From assembly GCF_000771745.2 (NCBI RefSeq), contig NZ_JPSL02000037.1:1-64000 (forward strand): 64,000 nucleotides of DNA, written 5' to 3'. The notes under the pieces were generated by a model, which saw nothing but the letters and a program-made list of their open reading frames with translations, had not been told where the DNA came from and did no database searches. Source of the DNA: Thermus filiformis. GTDB lineage: Bacteria > Deinococcota > Deinococci > Deinococcales > Thermaceae. Shown in pieces: positions 34,113-41,225 of the stretch. Each line of letters starts with the position of its first letter. Position 1 is the first letter of the stretch. Both the position numbers and the translations under genes were made by a program.

Positions 34113-34997
34113 ATGCGCCCAGGTCTTTTTCTGGCCCTTCTGCTCCTTCCGGCTTTCGCCCAGGTCCTCACCCTTCCCGAACTCCGGGCCCGGACCTACG
34201 GGGAGGGGGGGTTCCGGGTGGAACGGGTCCTGGAGGAGGGGCCCCGCTTCGTCCGGGTCCAGTTCTCCCACCTGTCCGACGGCCTCCGGGTTCACGGCTT
34301 CGCCAACCTGCCCCGGGGCCGGGGACCTTTCCCGGTGGTGGTCGTCCTCCACGGCTACGTGGAGCCGAGCCGCTACCGCCTTTTGGCCTACACCACCCCC
34401 TACGCCGACTTCCTGGCGGAAAGGGGCTTCCTGGTCCTCCACCCCAACTACCGGGGCCACCCCCCCTCGGAGGGCGCCCCCGCAGGGGGCCTCCGGCACG
34501 CCTATGCGGTGGACGTGCTCCACCTCCTGGCCGAGGTGCGCCGGGGGGCCTTCCCCCAGGCCGACCCCCGCCGCATCGCCCTCTTTGGCCACTCCATGGG
34601 GGGTGGGGTGGCCCAGGTGGTGAGCCTGGTGGACCCGGGGCTTAAGGGGGTGGTCCTCTACGGGAGCATGAGCGGGGACGAGCGGAGGAACCTGGAGCGG
34701 ATCTACCGGTGGTCCGGGGGCAGGCGGGGTGGGGACCTCCTCTCCCTTCCCGAGGCGGTCCTGCGGGAGGCCTCCCCCTGGACCTACCTGGCGGAGCTCC
34801 GGGTCCCCTACAGCGTCCACCACGGCACGGAGGACGCCCAGGTTCCCCCGGAGTGGTCCTGGGAGCTCTGCCGCAGGCTCAAGGCCTTGGGGAAGCCGGT
34901 GGAGTGCTTCCGCTACTCCGCGGGCCACGTCTTCCGGGGCCAGGCCCTGGAGGCCTTCCTCGCCCGGGTCCTGGCCTTTTACCGCCGGGTGCTATAG
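34113..34997 (+). CDS. Secreted alpha/beta hydrolase (prolyl-oligopeptidase-like esterase)
   Basis: 294 aa. N-terminal signal peptide (LFLALLLLPAFA). The alpha/beta-hydrolase fold shows VVVLHGYVEPSRY, YRGHPPSEG, nucleophile elbow GHSMGGG, HGTEDAQVP with the acid, and the late GHVF His. The layout resembles the dienelactone hydrolase / S9 peptidase group. Substrate unknown. The next gene's -10 box overlaps its stop. Confidence 0.82.
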   Translation: MRPGLFLALLLLPAFAQVLTLPELRARTYGEGGFRVERVLEEGPRFVRVQFSHLSDGLRVHGFANLPRGRGPFPVVVVLHGYVEPSRYRLLAYTTPYADFLAERGFLVLHPNYRGHPPSEGAPAGGLRHAYAVDVLHLLAEVRRGAFPQADPRRIALFGHSMGGGVAQVVSLVDPGLKGVVLYGSMSGDERRNLERIYRWSGGRRGGDLLSLPEAVLREASPWTYLAELRVPYSVHHGTEDAQVPPEWSWELCRRLKALGKPVECFRYSAGHVFRGQALEAFLARVLAFYRRVL

Positions 34998-34998
34998 T
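34993..34998 (+). promoter_or_regulatory. -10 box of the 53-aa membrane protein
   Basis: TATAGT overlaps the stop of the esterase gene; seven nt to ATG 35006. Confidence 0.5.
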
Positions 34999-35005
34999 AC
35001 CCCAC

Positions 35006-35167
35006 ATGGAGCGCCTTTTCGCCCACAAAAGGCCCCTCCTCCTGAGCTTCGCCTTCGGGGCCCTGCTTCTGGCCCTCCTGGCCCGGGTCCTCGGCCAGGG
35101 GCGGGTCTTCGCCTGGGCCTTGGGGCTGGCCGCGGGGCTCTTCCTCCTGGCGCTGGCGGTAGAATAG
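35006..35167 (+). CDS. Small membrane protein, function unknown
   Basis: 53 aa with two hydrophobic helices (about 9-27 and 34-52) joined by a short basic loop. It has no recognisable motif. The start is supported by the -10 box spacing. A G+C-rich hairpin (GGGCCC-TTTCA-GGGCCC) lies in the 68-nt gap behind it. Confidence 0.55.
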   Translation: MERLFAHKRPLLLSFAFGALLLALLARVLGQGRVFAWALGLAAGLFLLALAVE

Positions 35168-35235
35168 CCCCGCGGTGCCCCGGGCAGGGCCCTTTCAGGG
35201 CCCCCACGGGTCCGGCCCGAAGGAGAGAAAAGGAC

Positions 35236-36138
35236 ATGAAGCACGTGGTGAGCGTTTCCCTGGGCTCGAGCCGCCGGGACTCCCGGGCCGAGGTGGAGCT
35301 TCTGGGCGAACGCGTCCTCCTGGAGCGGCGGGGGACGGACGGGGACCTGGAGGCGGCCCTTGGCCTCATCCGGGAGCTGGACGGGAAGGTGGACGCCATC
35401 GGCCTGGGGGGGATTGACCTCTACGTCTGGGCGGGGAGGAGGAAGTACGCCTTCCGCAACGCCCTGCGGCTGGCCCGGGCGGCCCGGAAGACCCCGGTGG
35501 TGGACGGGAGCGGGCTCAAGCACACCTTGGAGCGCCGGGCGGTCCACCTCCTGGCGGACCAGATAGACTGGAAGAACACCAAGGTCCTTGTCCCCTCTGC
35601 CGTGGACCGATTCGGCCTGGCCGAGGCCCTGGCGGAGGTGGGGGCCCGGACCCTATACGGGGACTTTATCTTCGGCCTGGGCCTCCCCATCCCCCTGTAC
35701 TCCCTGAGCTTTCTGCAGAAGCTCGCCTACCTTCTCCTGCCCCTCATCACCCAGCTCCCCTTCGCCTGGCTCTACCCCACGGGGAAGGAGCAGGAGAAGA
35801 CCTTCCGGGACTGGCGCAGCCGCTACTACCTCTGGGCGGACCTGGTGGCGGGGGACTGGCACTACATCCGGCGGTACATGCCCGAGGACATGGGGGGGCG
35901 GAGCGTCCTCACCAACACCACCACCCCGGAGGACCTGGCCTTTCTGAAGGCCCGGCGGGTGGGCCGGCTCATCACCACCACCCCCCGGATAGAGGGGCGG
36001 AGCTTTGGTACGAACGTCATGGAGGCCCTCCTCGTGGCCCTTTCGGGGAAGTACCCCCTCTCGGAAGGGGAGTACCTGGAGTATATTGAACGCTTAGGGC
36101 TTCGGCCCCAGGTGATGAACCTGCAGGAGGAAGCATGA
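35236..36138 (+). CDS. Conserved protein, homologues sometimes labelled quinate 5-dehydrogenase
   Basis: 300 aa, start ATG 35236 behind AGGAGAGAAAAGG. The beta/alpha pattern (VSVSLGSSRRDSRAEVELLG, DAIGLGGIDLYVWAG, VVDGSGLKHTLERRAV) suggests a Rossmann-like enzyme. I recall Deinococcus-Thermus relatives annotated as quinate 5-dehydrogenase, but I see no clear nucleotide-binding glycine motif and would not assign that activity. It is ATGA-coupled to efp. Confidence 0.6.
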   Translation: MKHVVSVSLGSSRRDSRAEVELLGERVLLERRGTDGDLEAALGLIRELDGKVDAIGLGGIDLYVWAGRRKYAFRNALRLARAARKTPVVDGSGLKHTLERRAVHLLADQIDWKNTKVLVPSAVDRFGLAEALAEVGARTLYGDFIFGLGLPIPLYSLSFLQKLAYLLLPLITQLPFAWLYPTGKEQEKTFRDWRSRYYLWADLVAGDWHYIRRYMPEDMGGRSVLTNTTTPEDLAFLKARRVGRLITTTPRIEGRSFGTNVMEALLVALSGKYPLSEGEYLEYIERLGLRPQVMNLQEEA

Positions 36139-36695
36139 TCAGCGTGACGGACTTGAGGCCGGGCACCAAGGTGGAGATGGACGGCGGGCTCTGGGAGTGC
36201 GTGGAGTACCAGCACCAGAAGATCGGCCGGGGTGGGGCCAAGGTGGTGGCCAAGTTCAAGAACCTCGAGACCGGGGCCACGGTGGAACGGACCTTCAACT
36301 CCGGGGAGAAGCTCAAGGACATCTACGTGGAGACCCGGGAGCTCCAGTACCTCTACCCCGAGGGGGAGGACCTGGTCTTCATGGACCTGGAGACCTACGA
36401 GCAGTTCCACGTCCCGAAGAGCTCGGTGGAGGCCGCCCGCTTCCTCAAGGAGGGGATGACCGTCCTGGGGGACATGTACGAGGGCCGGCCCCTCAAGATC
36501 ACCCTCCCCACCGTGGTGGAGCTGAAGATCGTGGACACCCCCCCGGGGGTGCGGGGGGACACCGTCTCCGGCGGCTCCAAGCCCGCGACCCTCGAGACAG
36601 GGGCGGTCATCCAGGTCCCCCTCTTCGTGGAGCCGGGGGAGGTGGTCAAGGTGGACACCCGGACCGGGGAGTACGTGGGCCGGGCCCAGGGGTAG
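36135..36695 (+). CDS. efp: Translation elongation factor P
   Basis: 186 aa, three-domain EF-P that rescues ribosomes stalled at polyproline. The tip of domain I reads KIGRGGAKV, so the residue usually modified is Arg32, as in T. thermophilus and the EarP-rhamnosylated group, not the Lys of the EpmA group. The rest (NLETGATVERTFNSGEK, GDTVSGGSKPATLETGAVIQVP) is canonical. It is followed by an AACG hairpin that separates it from accB. Confidence 0.97.
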   Translation: MISVTDLRPGTKVEMDGGLWECVEYQHQKIGRGGAKVVAKFKNLETGATVERTFNSGEKLKDIYVETRELQYLYPEGEDLVFMDLETYEQFHVPKSSVEAARFLKEGMTVLGDMYEGRPLKITLPTVVELKIVDTPPGVRGDTVSGGSKPATLETGAVIQVPLFVEPGEVVKVDTRTGEYVGRAQG

Positions 36696-36705
36696 GGGAG
36701 GAAGG

Positions 36706-36781
36706 CCGAACGCTGAACGCTAAACGCCGAACGCTGAACGCCTGGGCGTTTGACGTTCGGCGTTTGACGTTGGGCGCTCGG
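36706..36781. repeat. AACG-rich imperfect hairpin, 37-bp arms
   Basis: Arms 36706-36742 and 36745-36781 are inverted copies (29 of 37 positions match by my count) around a 2-nt loop, built from RAACGCY-type heptads. It lies 11 nt behind efp. Related AACG tracts occur at 58040 and 62470. Confidence 0.85.
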
Positions 36782-36815
36782 TTTTGGCCTTCAAGTCTTG
36801 ACCCGGTCCAAGCTT

Positions 36816-36845
36816 TTGGAGACGGGGCGCGGTGTAGGCTATCCT
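36816..36845 (+). promoter_or_regulatory. accBC promoter with Shine-Dalgarno leader
   Basis: TTGGAG (36816-36821), 18 nt, TATCCT (36840-36845), then GGAGGT (36855-36860) and ATG 36863. A TTGACC at 36798 has no partner at proper spacing. Confidence 0.45.
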
Positions 36846-36862
36846 TTGCGACAGGAGGTCTT

Positions 36863-37384
36863 ATGAACGCCAAGGAGCTAAGGCAGATCCTCCAGGCCCT
36901 CACCGAGCACGACGTCTCCGAGCTCACCTTGGAGACCCCGGACTACAAGCTCACCGTCAAGCGGGGAAAGGAGGTGGTCCTGGCCCAGCCGGCCCCCGTG
37001 CCGGCGGTCCCCGTGGCCCCCCTCCCGCAGGCGGCGCCCGCGCCGGCCCCCGCTCCAGCCCCGGCCCCCTCAGCTTCCGCGCCTTCCGCGCCTGTGGAGG
37101 CTGTTTCCGAGCCCAAGCCCGAGGCCAAGGAGGAGTGCAAGAACTGCGTGGAGGTCAAGGCCCCCATCGTGGGGACCTTCTACCGCGCCCCCGCCCCGGA
37201 CGCGCCCCCCTACGTGAAGGAGGGGGACCGGGTGGAGAAGGGCCAGGTCCTCTGCATCATAGAGGCCATGAAGCTCATGAACGAGATTGAGTCCGAGGTC
37301 TCCGGCATCGTCCGGAAGATCCTGGTCCAGAACGGGGAGCCCGTGGAGTACGGCCAGCCCCTCTTCCTGATTGAGCCGGCATGA
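36863..37384 (+). CDS. accB: Biotin carboxyl carrier protein of acetyl-CoA carboxylase
   Basis: 173 aa. N-terminal helical part, a Pro/Ala linker (about 46-75), and a biotinyl domain with EAMKLMNE, whose Lys carries biotin. It ferries CO2 between AccC and the transcarboxylase in fatty acid synthesis. ATGA overlap with accC. Confidence 0.97.
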   Translation: MNAKELRQILQALTEHDVSELTLETPDYKLTVKRGKEVVLAQPAPVPAVPVAPLPQAAPAPAPAPAPAPSASAPSAPVEAVSEPKPEAKEECKNCVEVKAPIVGTFYRAPAPDAPPYVKEGDRVEKGQVLCIIEAMKLMNEIESEVSGIVRKILVQNGEPVEYGQPLFLIEPA

Positions 37385-38718
37385 AGAAGGTCCTGATCGC
37401 CAACCGAGGCGAGATCGCCCTCAGGGTCATCCGGGCGGCCAAGGAGCTAGGCCTGAAGACGGTGGTGGTCCACTCCACCGCCGACGAGAAGAGCCTGCCG
37501 GTTCTCATGGCCGACGAGGCCATCTGCATCGGCCCGCCCCCCTCGGGCCAGAGCTATCTGAACATCCCCAACATCCTCTCCGCCGCCATCGTCACCGGGG
37601 CGGACGCCATCCACCCTGGGTACGGCTTCCTCTCAGAGAACCCCGTCTTCGCCGAGATGGTCCGGGAGCACGGCCTGGTCTTCATCGGCCCCACCCCGGA
37701 GAACATGCGCGCTTTGGGCGACAAGGCCACCGCCCGCAAGGTGGCCCGGGAGGCGGGGGTGCCCACGGTGCCGGGGACGGACGAGCTCACCAGCGTGGAG
37801 GAGGCCCGGCAGGCTGCGCGGGAGATCGGCTACCCCGTGATCCTCAAGGCCTCCGCCGGGGGAGGGGGGCGGGGGATGCGCCTGGTCCACACGGAGGAGG
37901 AGCTGGAGCGGGCGGTGCAGCAGGCCCAGGAGGAGGCCCGGGCCGCCTTCGGGAACCCCGCCGTTTACCTGGAGAAGTACATAGAGGAGCCCAAGCACAT
38001 AGAGATCCAGGTCCTGGGGGACGGGGAGAACGTGGTCCACCTCTGGGAGCGGGACTGCTCCATCCAGCGCCGCCACCAGAAGCTTTTGGAGGAGGCCCCG
38101 AGCGTGCTGCCCCTCGAGGTGCGCCAGGCCATCGCCGAGGCCGCGGTGCGCCTGGCCCGGCACGTGGGCTACGTCTCCGCGGGCACCTTGGAGTTTCTGG
38201 TGGACAAGGAGGGGAACTTCTACTTCATTGAGATGAACACCCGCATCCAGGTGGAGCACCCCATCACGGAGATGATCACCGGGGTGGACCTGGTCCAGGC
38301 CCAGTTCCGCATCGCCATGGGGGAGAAGCTCTGGCTCAAGCAGGAGGAGATCCTCCCCCGGGGGCACGCCATAGAGGTGCGGATCAACGCCGAGGACCCG
38401 GAGAAGGGGTTCCGGCCCTCCATCGGCAAGGTGGAGACCCTGCTCTTCCCGGGAGGGCCGGGGATCCGGGTGGACTCCCACCTCTACGCGGGCTACCCGA
38501 TCCCCCCCCACTACGACTCCCTGATCGCCAAGATCATCGCCTGGGCCCCCACCCGGGAGGAGGCCATCCGGCGCATGGAGCGGGCCCTCGCCGAGACGGT
38601 CATCGAGGGGCCGGGGCTCAAGACCACCATCCCCTTCCACCAGAAGGTCCTCCAGAACGCCTTCTTCCGCCGGGGGGCGGTCTACACCAACTTCGTGGCC
38701 CGCAGGATGGAGCTGTAG
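37381..38718 (+). CDS. accC: Biotin carboxylase subunit of acetyl-CoA carboxylase
   Basis: 445 aa ATP-grasp enzyme that carboxylates biotin on AccB. Visible are KKVLIANRGEIALRVIRA, the glycine loop KASAGGGGRGMRLV, EKYIEEPKHIEIQVLGD, RDCSIQRRHQKLLEEAPS, and EMNTRIQVEHPITEMITG with the catalytic Glu/Arg. Full length. Coupled to accB. Confidence 0.97.
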   Translation: MKKVLIANRGEIALRVIRAAKELGLKTVVVHSTADEKSLPVLMADEAICIGPPPSGQSYLNIPNILSAAIVTGADAIHPGYGFLSENPVFAEMVREHGLVFIGPTPENMRALGDKATARKVAREAGVPTVPGTDELTSVEEARQAAREIGYPVILKASAGGGGRGMRLVHTEEELERAVQQAQEEARAAFGNPAVYLEKYIEEPKHIEIQVLGDGENVVHLWERDCSIQRRHQKLLEEAPSVLPLEVRQAIAEAAVRLARHVGYVSAGTLEFLVDKEGNFYFIEMNTRIQVEHPITEMITGVDLVQAQFRIAMGEKLWLKQEEILPRGHAIEVRINAEDPEKGFRPSIGKVETLLFPGGPGIRVDSHLYAGYPIPPHYDSLIAKIIAWAPTREEAIRRMERALAETVIEGPGLKTTIPFHQKVLQNAFFRRGAVYTNFVARRMEL

Positions 38719-38721
38719 ACT
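38716..38721 (+). promoter_or_regulatory. -10 box before the Asp23-like gene and nusB
   Basis: TAGACT overlapping the accC stop; six nt to GTG 38728 and nine to ATG 38731. Confidence 0.45.
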
Positions 38722-38727
38722 GAGGGC

Positions 38728-39057
38728 GTGATGGTGGACTACGAGATCACCGAGGGGGCCTTGGGGGCCATCGTGACCCAGGCCTTGGAGGGCCTCGAGG
38801 GGGTGCGGCTGGTCTCCCCTGGGGCCAAGACCTTGGGCGAGCTTTTCAAGCGGGCCAAGCCGGTCCGGGTGGAGCGGGAGCCAGACGGGCTGGTGGTGGA
38901 CCTGGTCCTCTCCGTGGACTACGGCCGCCCCATCCCCGCTCTGGCCCAGGAGGTGCAAAGGGCGGTGGCGGAGGCCCTGTTCGTGGCCACGGGGGAGAAG
39001 GTTAAGGCGGTCAACCTGACCGTGGCCCAGGTGGAGTACAGGGACCATGCTGCGTAG
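38728..39057 (+). CDS. Asp23/Gls24-family (envelope stress) protein
   Basis: 109 aa (GTG start; ATG 38731 is an alternative). DYEITEGALGAIVTQALEGLEGVRLVSP and VVDLVLSVDYGRPIPALAQEVQRAVAEAL, then VKAVNLTVAQVEY, follow the Asp23/Gls24 pattern of an alkaline-shock/envelope-associated small protein. Between accC and nusB, as in many Gram-positives, and overlaps nusB by 11 nt. Confidence 0.85.
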   Translation: MMVDYEITEGALGAIVTQALEGLEGVRLVSPGAKTLGELFKRAKPVRVEREPDGLVVDLVLSVDYGRPIPALAQEVQRAVAEALFVATGEKVKAVNLTVAQVEYRDHAA

Positions 39058-39499
39058 GGCGCGGGAGCTCGCCTTCAAGGCCCTCTTCGCCCACACCCAG
39101 GGGGGGGTGCCCCTTTGGGAGGCCTTCCAGCACGCCCTCTCCGAGAGCCTCGAGGAGGAGGCCTACGGGGAGGCGCTGGACGAGGAGGGGATCGCCTTCG
39201 CCCGGCGGCTCCTTTCGGGGTACGTCCAGCGCCAGGAGGAGGTGGACCGCGTGCTGAAGGAGACGGTGAAGGGGTGGGACTTCGGCCAGATGGCCAAGAC
39301 CGACCTCACCGTCTTGCGCCTCGCCACCTACGAGATGCTCTACGAGCCCACCCCCTTCGCCCCCCTCATAGAGGTGGCGGTGAAGATCGCCAAGCGCTAC
39401 GGGGGGGAGCACTCGGGAAGCTTCGTAAACGGCGTTTTGGCCCGCGTCCTCCGCCGCATTGAGGCGGGGGAGCTCCAGGCGGTCCCCAAAGAGGAGTGA
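39047..39499 (+). CDS. nusB: Transcription antitermination factor NusB
   Basis: 150 aa all-helical protein (RRARELAFKALFAHTQGG at the start, GEHSGSFVNGVLARVLRR near the end). It binds boxA RNA with NusE for rRNA antitermination. Overlaps the Asp23-like gene. Confidence 0.95.
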   Translation: MLRRARELAFKALFAHTQGGVPLWEAFQHALSESLEEEAYGEALDEEGIAFARRLLSGYVQRQEEVDRVLKETVKGWDFGQMAKTDLTVLRLATYEMLYEPTPFAPLIEVAVKIAKRYGGEHSGSFVNGVLARVLRRIEAGELQAVPKEE

Positions 39500-39541
39500 A
39501 CCCGTTCCAGTCTGGCCTATGCCGAACGGGGGTCCAGGAAG

Positions 39542-40411
39542 ATGGAGATCGGAAAGGGGGGTATAGTGGCGGAGATTTGGAAGGGCGGCCCCGTGGCGGA
39601 GGTAGTCTACGGGGAGATCCGCGCCCAGCTTTCCACCTTGGCCTTCGTTCCCTTCTTGAAGGTCATCCGGCTGGGGGAGGACCCGGCGAGCGTGTCCTAC
39701 GTGCGCCTTAAGGACAAGAAGGCCCGGGAGCTGGGGTTCAGAAGCGAGGTGGAGGTTTACCCGGAAACCCTTCCCGAGGAGGCCCTTTTGGAGCGCATCC
39801 AGGCCCTCAACGCGGACGAGGAGGTGGACGGTATCCTGGTCCAGCTTCCCCTCCCCCGGCACATCCGGGCCGAGCGGGTCCTGGAGGCCATCCACCCCCT
39901 GAAGGACGTGGACGGCTTCCACCCCGTGAACGTGGGGCGGCTTTGGAGCGGGGGGGAGGGGCTCTTCCCCTGCACCCCCTTGGGGATCGTCCGCCTCCTC
40001 CAGCACTACGGGGTGGACCTGCGGGGCAAGGAGGTGGTGGTCCTCGGCCGGTCCAACATCGTGGGCAAGCCCATGGCGGGCCTCCTCCTCCGCCAGGACG
40101 CCACGGTCACCGTGGCCCACTCCAAGACCGCCCATCTGGCGGAGGTCACCCGGAGGGCCGAGGTCCTGATCGCCGCCGTGGGGCGGCCCCACTTCGTGAC
40201 CCGGGAGATGGTCCAGGAGGGGGCGGTGGTGGTGGACGTGGGGGTGAACCGGGTGGGGGAGAGGCTTCTCGGGGACGTCCACCCGGAGGTGGCGGAGGTG
40301 GCCCGGGCCCTCACCCCGGTCCCCGGGGGGGTGGGGCCCATGACCGTGGCCATGCTCATGGCCAACACCCTCAAGGCGGCCCTATTGAGGCGGAATGGAG
40401 CTCTTTTCTAA
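39542..40411 (+). CDS. folD: Methylene-THF dehydrogenase / methenyl-THF cyclohydrolase
   Basis: 289 aa bifunctional enzyme interconverting 5,10-methylene- and 10-formyl-THF with NADP+. It has IRLGEDPASVSYVRLKDKKA (with the catalytic YxxxK), GILVQLPLPRH, the DVDGFHP loop, VVVLGRSNIVGKPMA (nucleotide site) and TPVPGGVGPMTVAMLM. The exact start is unsure: ATG 39542 behind AGGAAG, or GTG 39566 behind AAAGGGGGG. The latter is closer to usual FolD length. A small hairpin (CCCGTTC/GAACGGG) lies in the gap after nusB. Confidence 0.93.
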   Translation: MEIGKGGIVAEIWKGGPVAEVVYGEIRAQLSTLAFVPFLKVIRLGEDPASVSYVRLKDKKARELGFRSEVEVYPETLPEEALLERIQALNADEEVDGILVQLPLPRHIRAERVLEAIHPLKDVDGFHPVNVGRLWSGGEGLFPCTPLGIVRLLQHYGVDLRGKEVVVLGRSNIVGKPMAGLLLRQDATVTVAHSKTAHLAEVTRRAEVLIAAVGRPHFVTREMVQEGAVVVDVGVNRVGERLLGDVHPEVAEVARALTPVPGGVGPMTVAMLMANTLKAALLRRNGALF

Positions 40412-40841
40412 CTCCGTCTTCTGGACCGCGCTCCTGGCCAACCTCTTGGCCCAGACCCTGAAGCTTTTCATCTACTACCTCCTCGAGGGCCGCTTCCAGT
40501 GGGAGCGGTTTTTGGAGACGGGGGGGATGCCCTCCTCCCACTCGGCCACCGTGAGCGCCCTGGCGGTGGCGGTGGGGATCCGGGAGGGGTTTGACTCGCC
40601 CCTCTTCGCCGTGGCGGCGGTCTTCGCCCTCATCGTCATGTACGACGCCACCGGAATCCGCCGGGCGGCGGGCATGCACGCCAAGCTCCTGAACGAGCTG
40701 ATGGAGGACCTGCAGGACCTCCTCAACAAGGGCCCGAGGCCCGAGCCTCTAAAGGTCCTTTTGGGGCACACCTACCTCGAGGTGGCGGTGGGGGCCCTCC
40801 TGGGGGCGGCCTTCGCCTGGGGCCTCTCCTATCTTTGGTAA
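40395..40841 (+). CDS. Divergent PAP2-family membrane protein
   Basis: 148 aa. GGMPSSHSATVSAL and the late GHTYLEVAVGALLG match the divergent PAP2/YuiD group of small membrane proteins related to acid phosphatases; FolD-PAP2 adjacency is also familiar in this phylum. It overlaps folD by 17 nt. Substrate unknown. Confidence 0.85.
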   Translation: MELFSNSVFWTALLANLLAQTLKLFIYYLLEGRFQWERFLETGGMPSSHSATVSALAVAVGIREGFDSPLFAVAAVFALIVMYDATGIRRAAGMHAKLLNELMEDLQDLLNKGPRPEPLKVLLGHTYLEVAVGALLGAAFAWGLSYLW

Positions 40842-40870
40842 TCCCTTCTGGAAGGCCTGCACACGGCCCA

Positions 40871-40913
40871 ACCGGGGTCCCTATCCTGGCGCAAGCCAAG
40901 CTGGGGTGGTATC
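40871..40913 (-). repeat. Palindromic intergenic repeat, copy D (chimeric arms)
   Basis: Read leftward: TACCACCCC, left arm CAGCTTGGC (copy B type), TTGC, right arm GCCAGGATA (copy A type with one change), then GGGACCCCGGT. The arm combination is the reverse of copy C. It lies between convergent genes. Confidence 0.8.
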
Positions 40914-41142
40914 AAGAGGGCGGGGTGCGGGCGGAGCCGCCCCTCGTGTAGGCCCAGAGGAGGAGGCCTGCCTCGAGGAGCAAAAAGGCCAGAAGCCCGA
41001 GGACGGGCGAGAGGCCGTAGAGGACCAGGCTCAGGACCAGGGCCCCTCCTTGCCAAAGAAGGAGGGCCTTCCGGTAGACCCAGAGGACCAGGGTGTTGAG
41101 GAGGCCAAAGAAGAGGATGGCCAGAAGCCCCGCCGTTTCCAC
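40912..41142 (-). CDS. Small hydrophobic membrane protein, function unknown
   Basis: 76 aa, two or three transmembrane segments (LLAILFFGLLNTLVLWVY, LVLSLVLYGLSPVLGLLAFLLL), short polar tail. No family recognised. Starts with GTG 41142, six nt behind minus-strand TAGCCT (41149-41154). Confidence 0.55.
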   Translation of the reverse strand: METAGLLAILFFGLLNTLVLWVYRKALLLWQGGALVLSLVLYGLSPVLGLLAFLLLEAGLLLWAYTRGGSARTPPS

Positions 41143-41148
41143 CCCACA

Positions 41149-41154
41149 AGGCTA
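41149..41154 (-). promoter_or_regulatory. -10 box of the 76-aa membrane protein
   Basis: TAGCCT, six nt, GTG 41142; leaderless arrangement. Confidence 0.45.
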
Positions 41155-41170
41155 CGCCCCCTTGGGGGGC

Positions 41171-41207
41171 TTGGCAAGCGGGGGAAAGGCCTTATACTGA
41201 GTATAAG
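41171..41207 (+). promoter_or_regulatory. Promoter with perfect 17-bp palindromic operator
   Basis: TTGGCA (41171-41176), 16 nt, TATACT (41193-41198). The -10 box sits inside the perfect palindrome CTTATACT-G-AGTATAAG (41191-41207), which also covers the expected start site. GAGGTG precedes the ATG at 41226. This is a classical repressor-operator layout, for example for a TetR- or GntR-type protein; the regulator is not in the neighbourhood. Confidence 0.7.
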
Positions 41208-41225
41208 TTTATGTGAGGTGCGCCC

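Noticed and set aside
39562-39567. TATAGT as a leaderless -10 box for folD
   Set aside because: The expected start position (about 39575) carries ATT, not a usual start, and the box overlaps the GTG candidate.
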